A stretch of 64,000 nt of DNA from the NCBI RefSeq assembly GCF_028583425.1, contig NC_072791.1, forward strand, positions 45,639,368 through 45,703,367. The letters run 5' to 3'. The DNA is from Eublepharis macularius. Its lineage: Eukaryota; Chordata; Lepidosauria; Squamata; Eublepharidae. The number at the start of each line of letters is the position of its first letter. The first letter of the stretch is position 1. Made by a program: the position numbers and the translations under genes. The notes beneath the pieces are model-generated. The model saw only the letters and a list, made by a program, of their open reading frames with translations. It did no database searches and was not told the DNA's origin. Shown here piece after piece: positions 63,990 to 64,000 of the stretch.

Positions 63990-64000
63990 TTAAGGTTTCA

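Noticed and set aside
61974-64000. EIF2B2 first exon within the window
   Set aside because: No minus-strand frame in this stretch resembles the conserved N terminus of the protein, and no CpG-rich promoter is present. The exon is presumably beyond the right edge.

Overview
The window is vertebrate nuclear DNA with short exons, GT-AG introns and dense interspersed repeats. It carries a conserved tetrapod gene block, and its repeat mix points to a squamate reptile (a lizard; gecko-like is possible but not proven). That mix is BovB/RTE, CR1 and L2-like LINEs, young L1s, a 5S-rRNA-derived SINE, tRNA-derived SINEs and inverted Penelope-like tails.

Host genes, left to right. ZC2HC1C (- strand, 1353-3703) is followed by a CpG-rich head-to-head promoter with a textbook RFX X-box. 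ACYP1 (+, 13136-13759) is complete at 99 residues. MLH3 (+) has a probable non-coding exon ending at 18067 and twelve coding exons between 19993 and 41727, which join in frame to 1412 residues. EIF2B2 (-) has seven exons between 42743 and 61973; its first exon lies beyond the right edge. This is the ZC2HC1C-ACYP1-MLH3-EIF2B2 order known on human 14q24.3. The first 1.3 kb probably belongs to the 3' side of the next gene (NEK9 in human), but no exon of it is visible. MLH3 and EIF2B2 meet tail to tail with their poly(A) signals about 110 bp apart.

The introns hold most of the novelty. A full-length L1 with both ORFs open (26773-32874) fills MLH3 intron 4 in antisense and makes a roughly 250-bp intron 6.4 kb long. 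A second full-length L1 (49788-56127) lies antisense in EIF2B2 intron 5. It landed in an older Tx1/L1-like LINE that already held a 5S SINE, and it is itself split by a 212-bp CpG-packed palindrome with one mismatch. EIF2B2 intron 7 contains a 3.1-kb GC-rich block with short inverted ends and a TAA target duplication. This block looks like a large Harbinger-type element and seems to hold a small three-exon transcription unit with its own poly(A) signal.

Several other repeats are head-to-head inverted pairs of Penelope-like tails. They fall into three sequence families, yet each keeps a CTGANGA-stem-GAAA arrangement, the core of a hammerhead ribozyme. They are the best candidate here for an under-described system: mobile inverted dimers built around a small ribozyme-like fold.

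All coordinates and splice sites were read by eye. Family names for repeats rest on recalled motifs, not on a database search.
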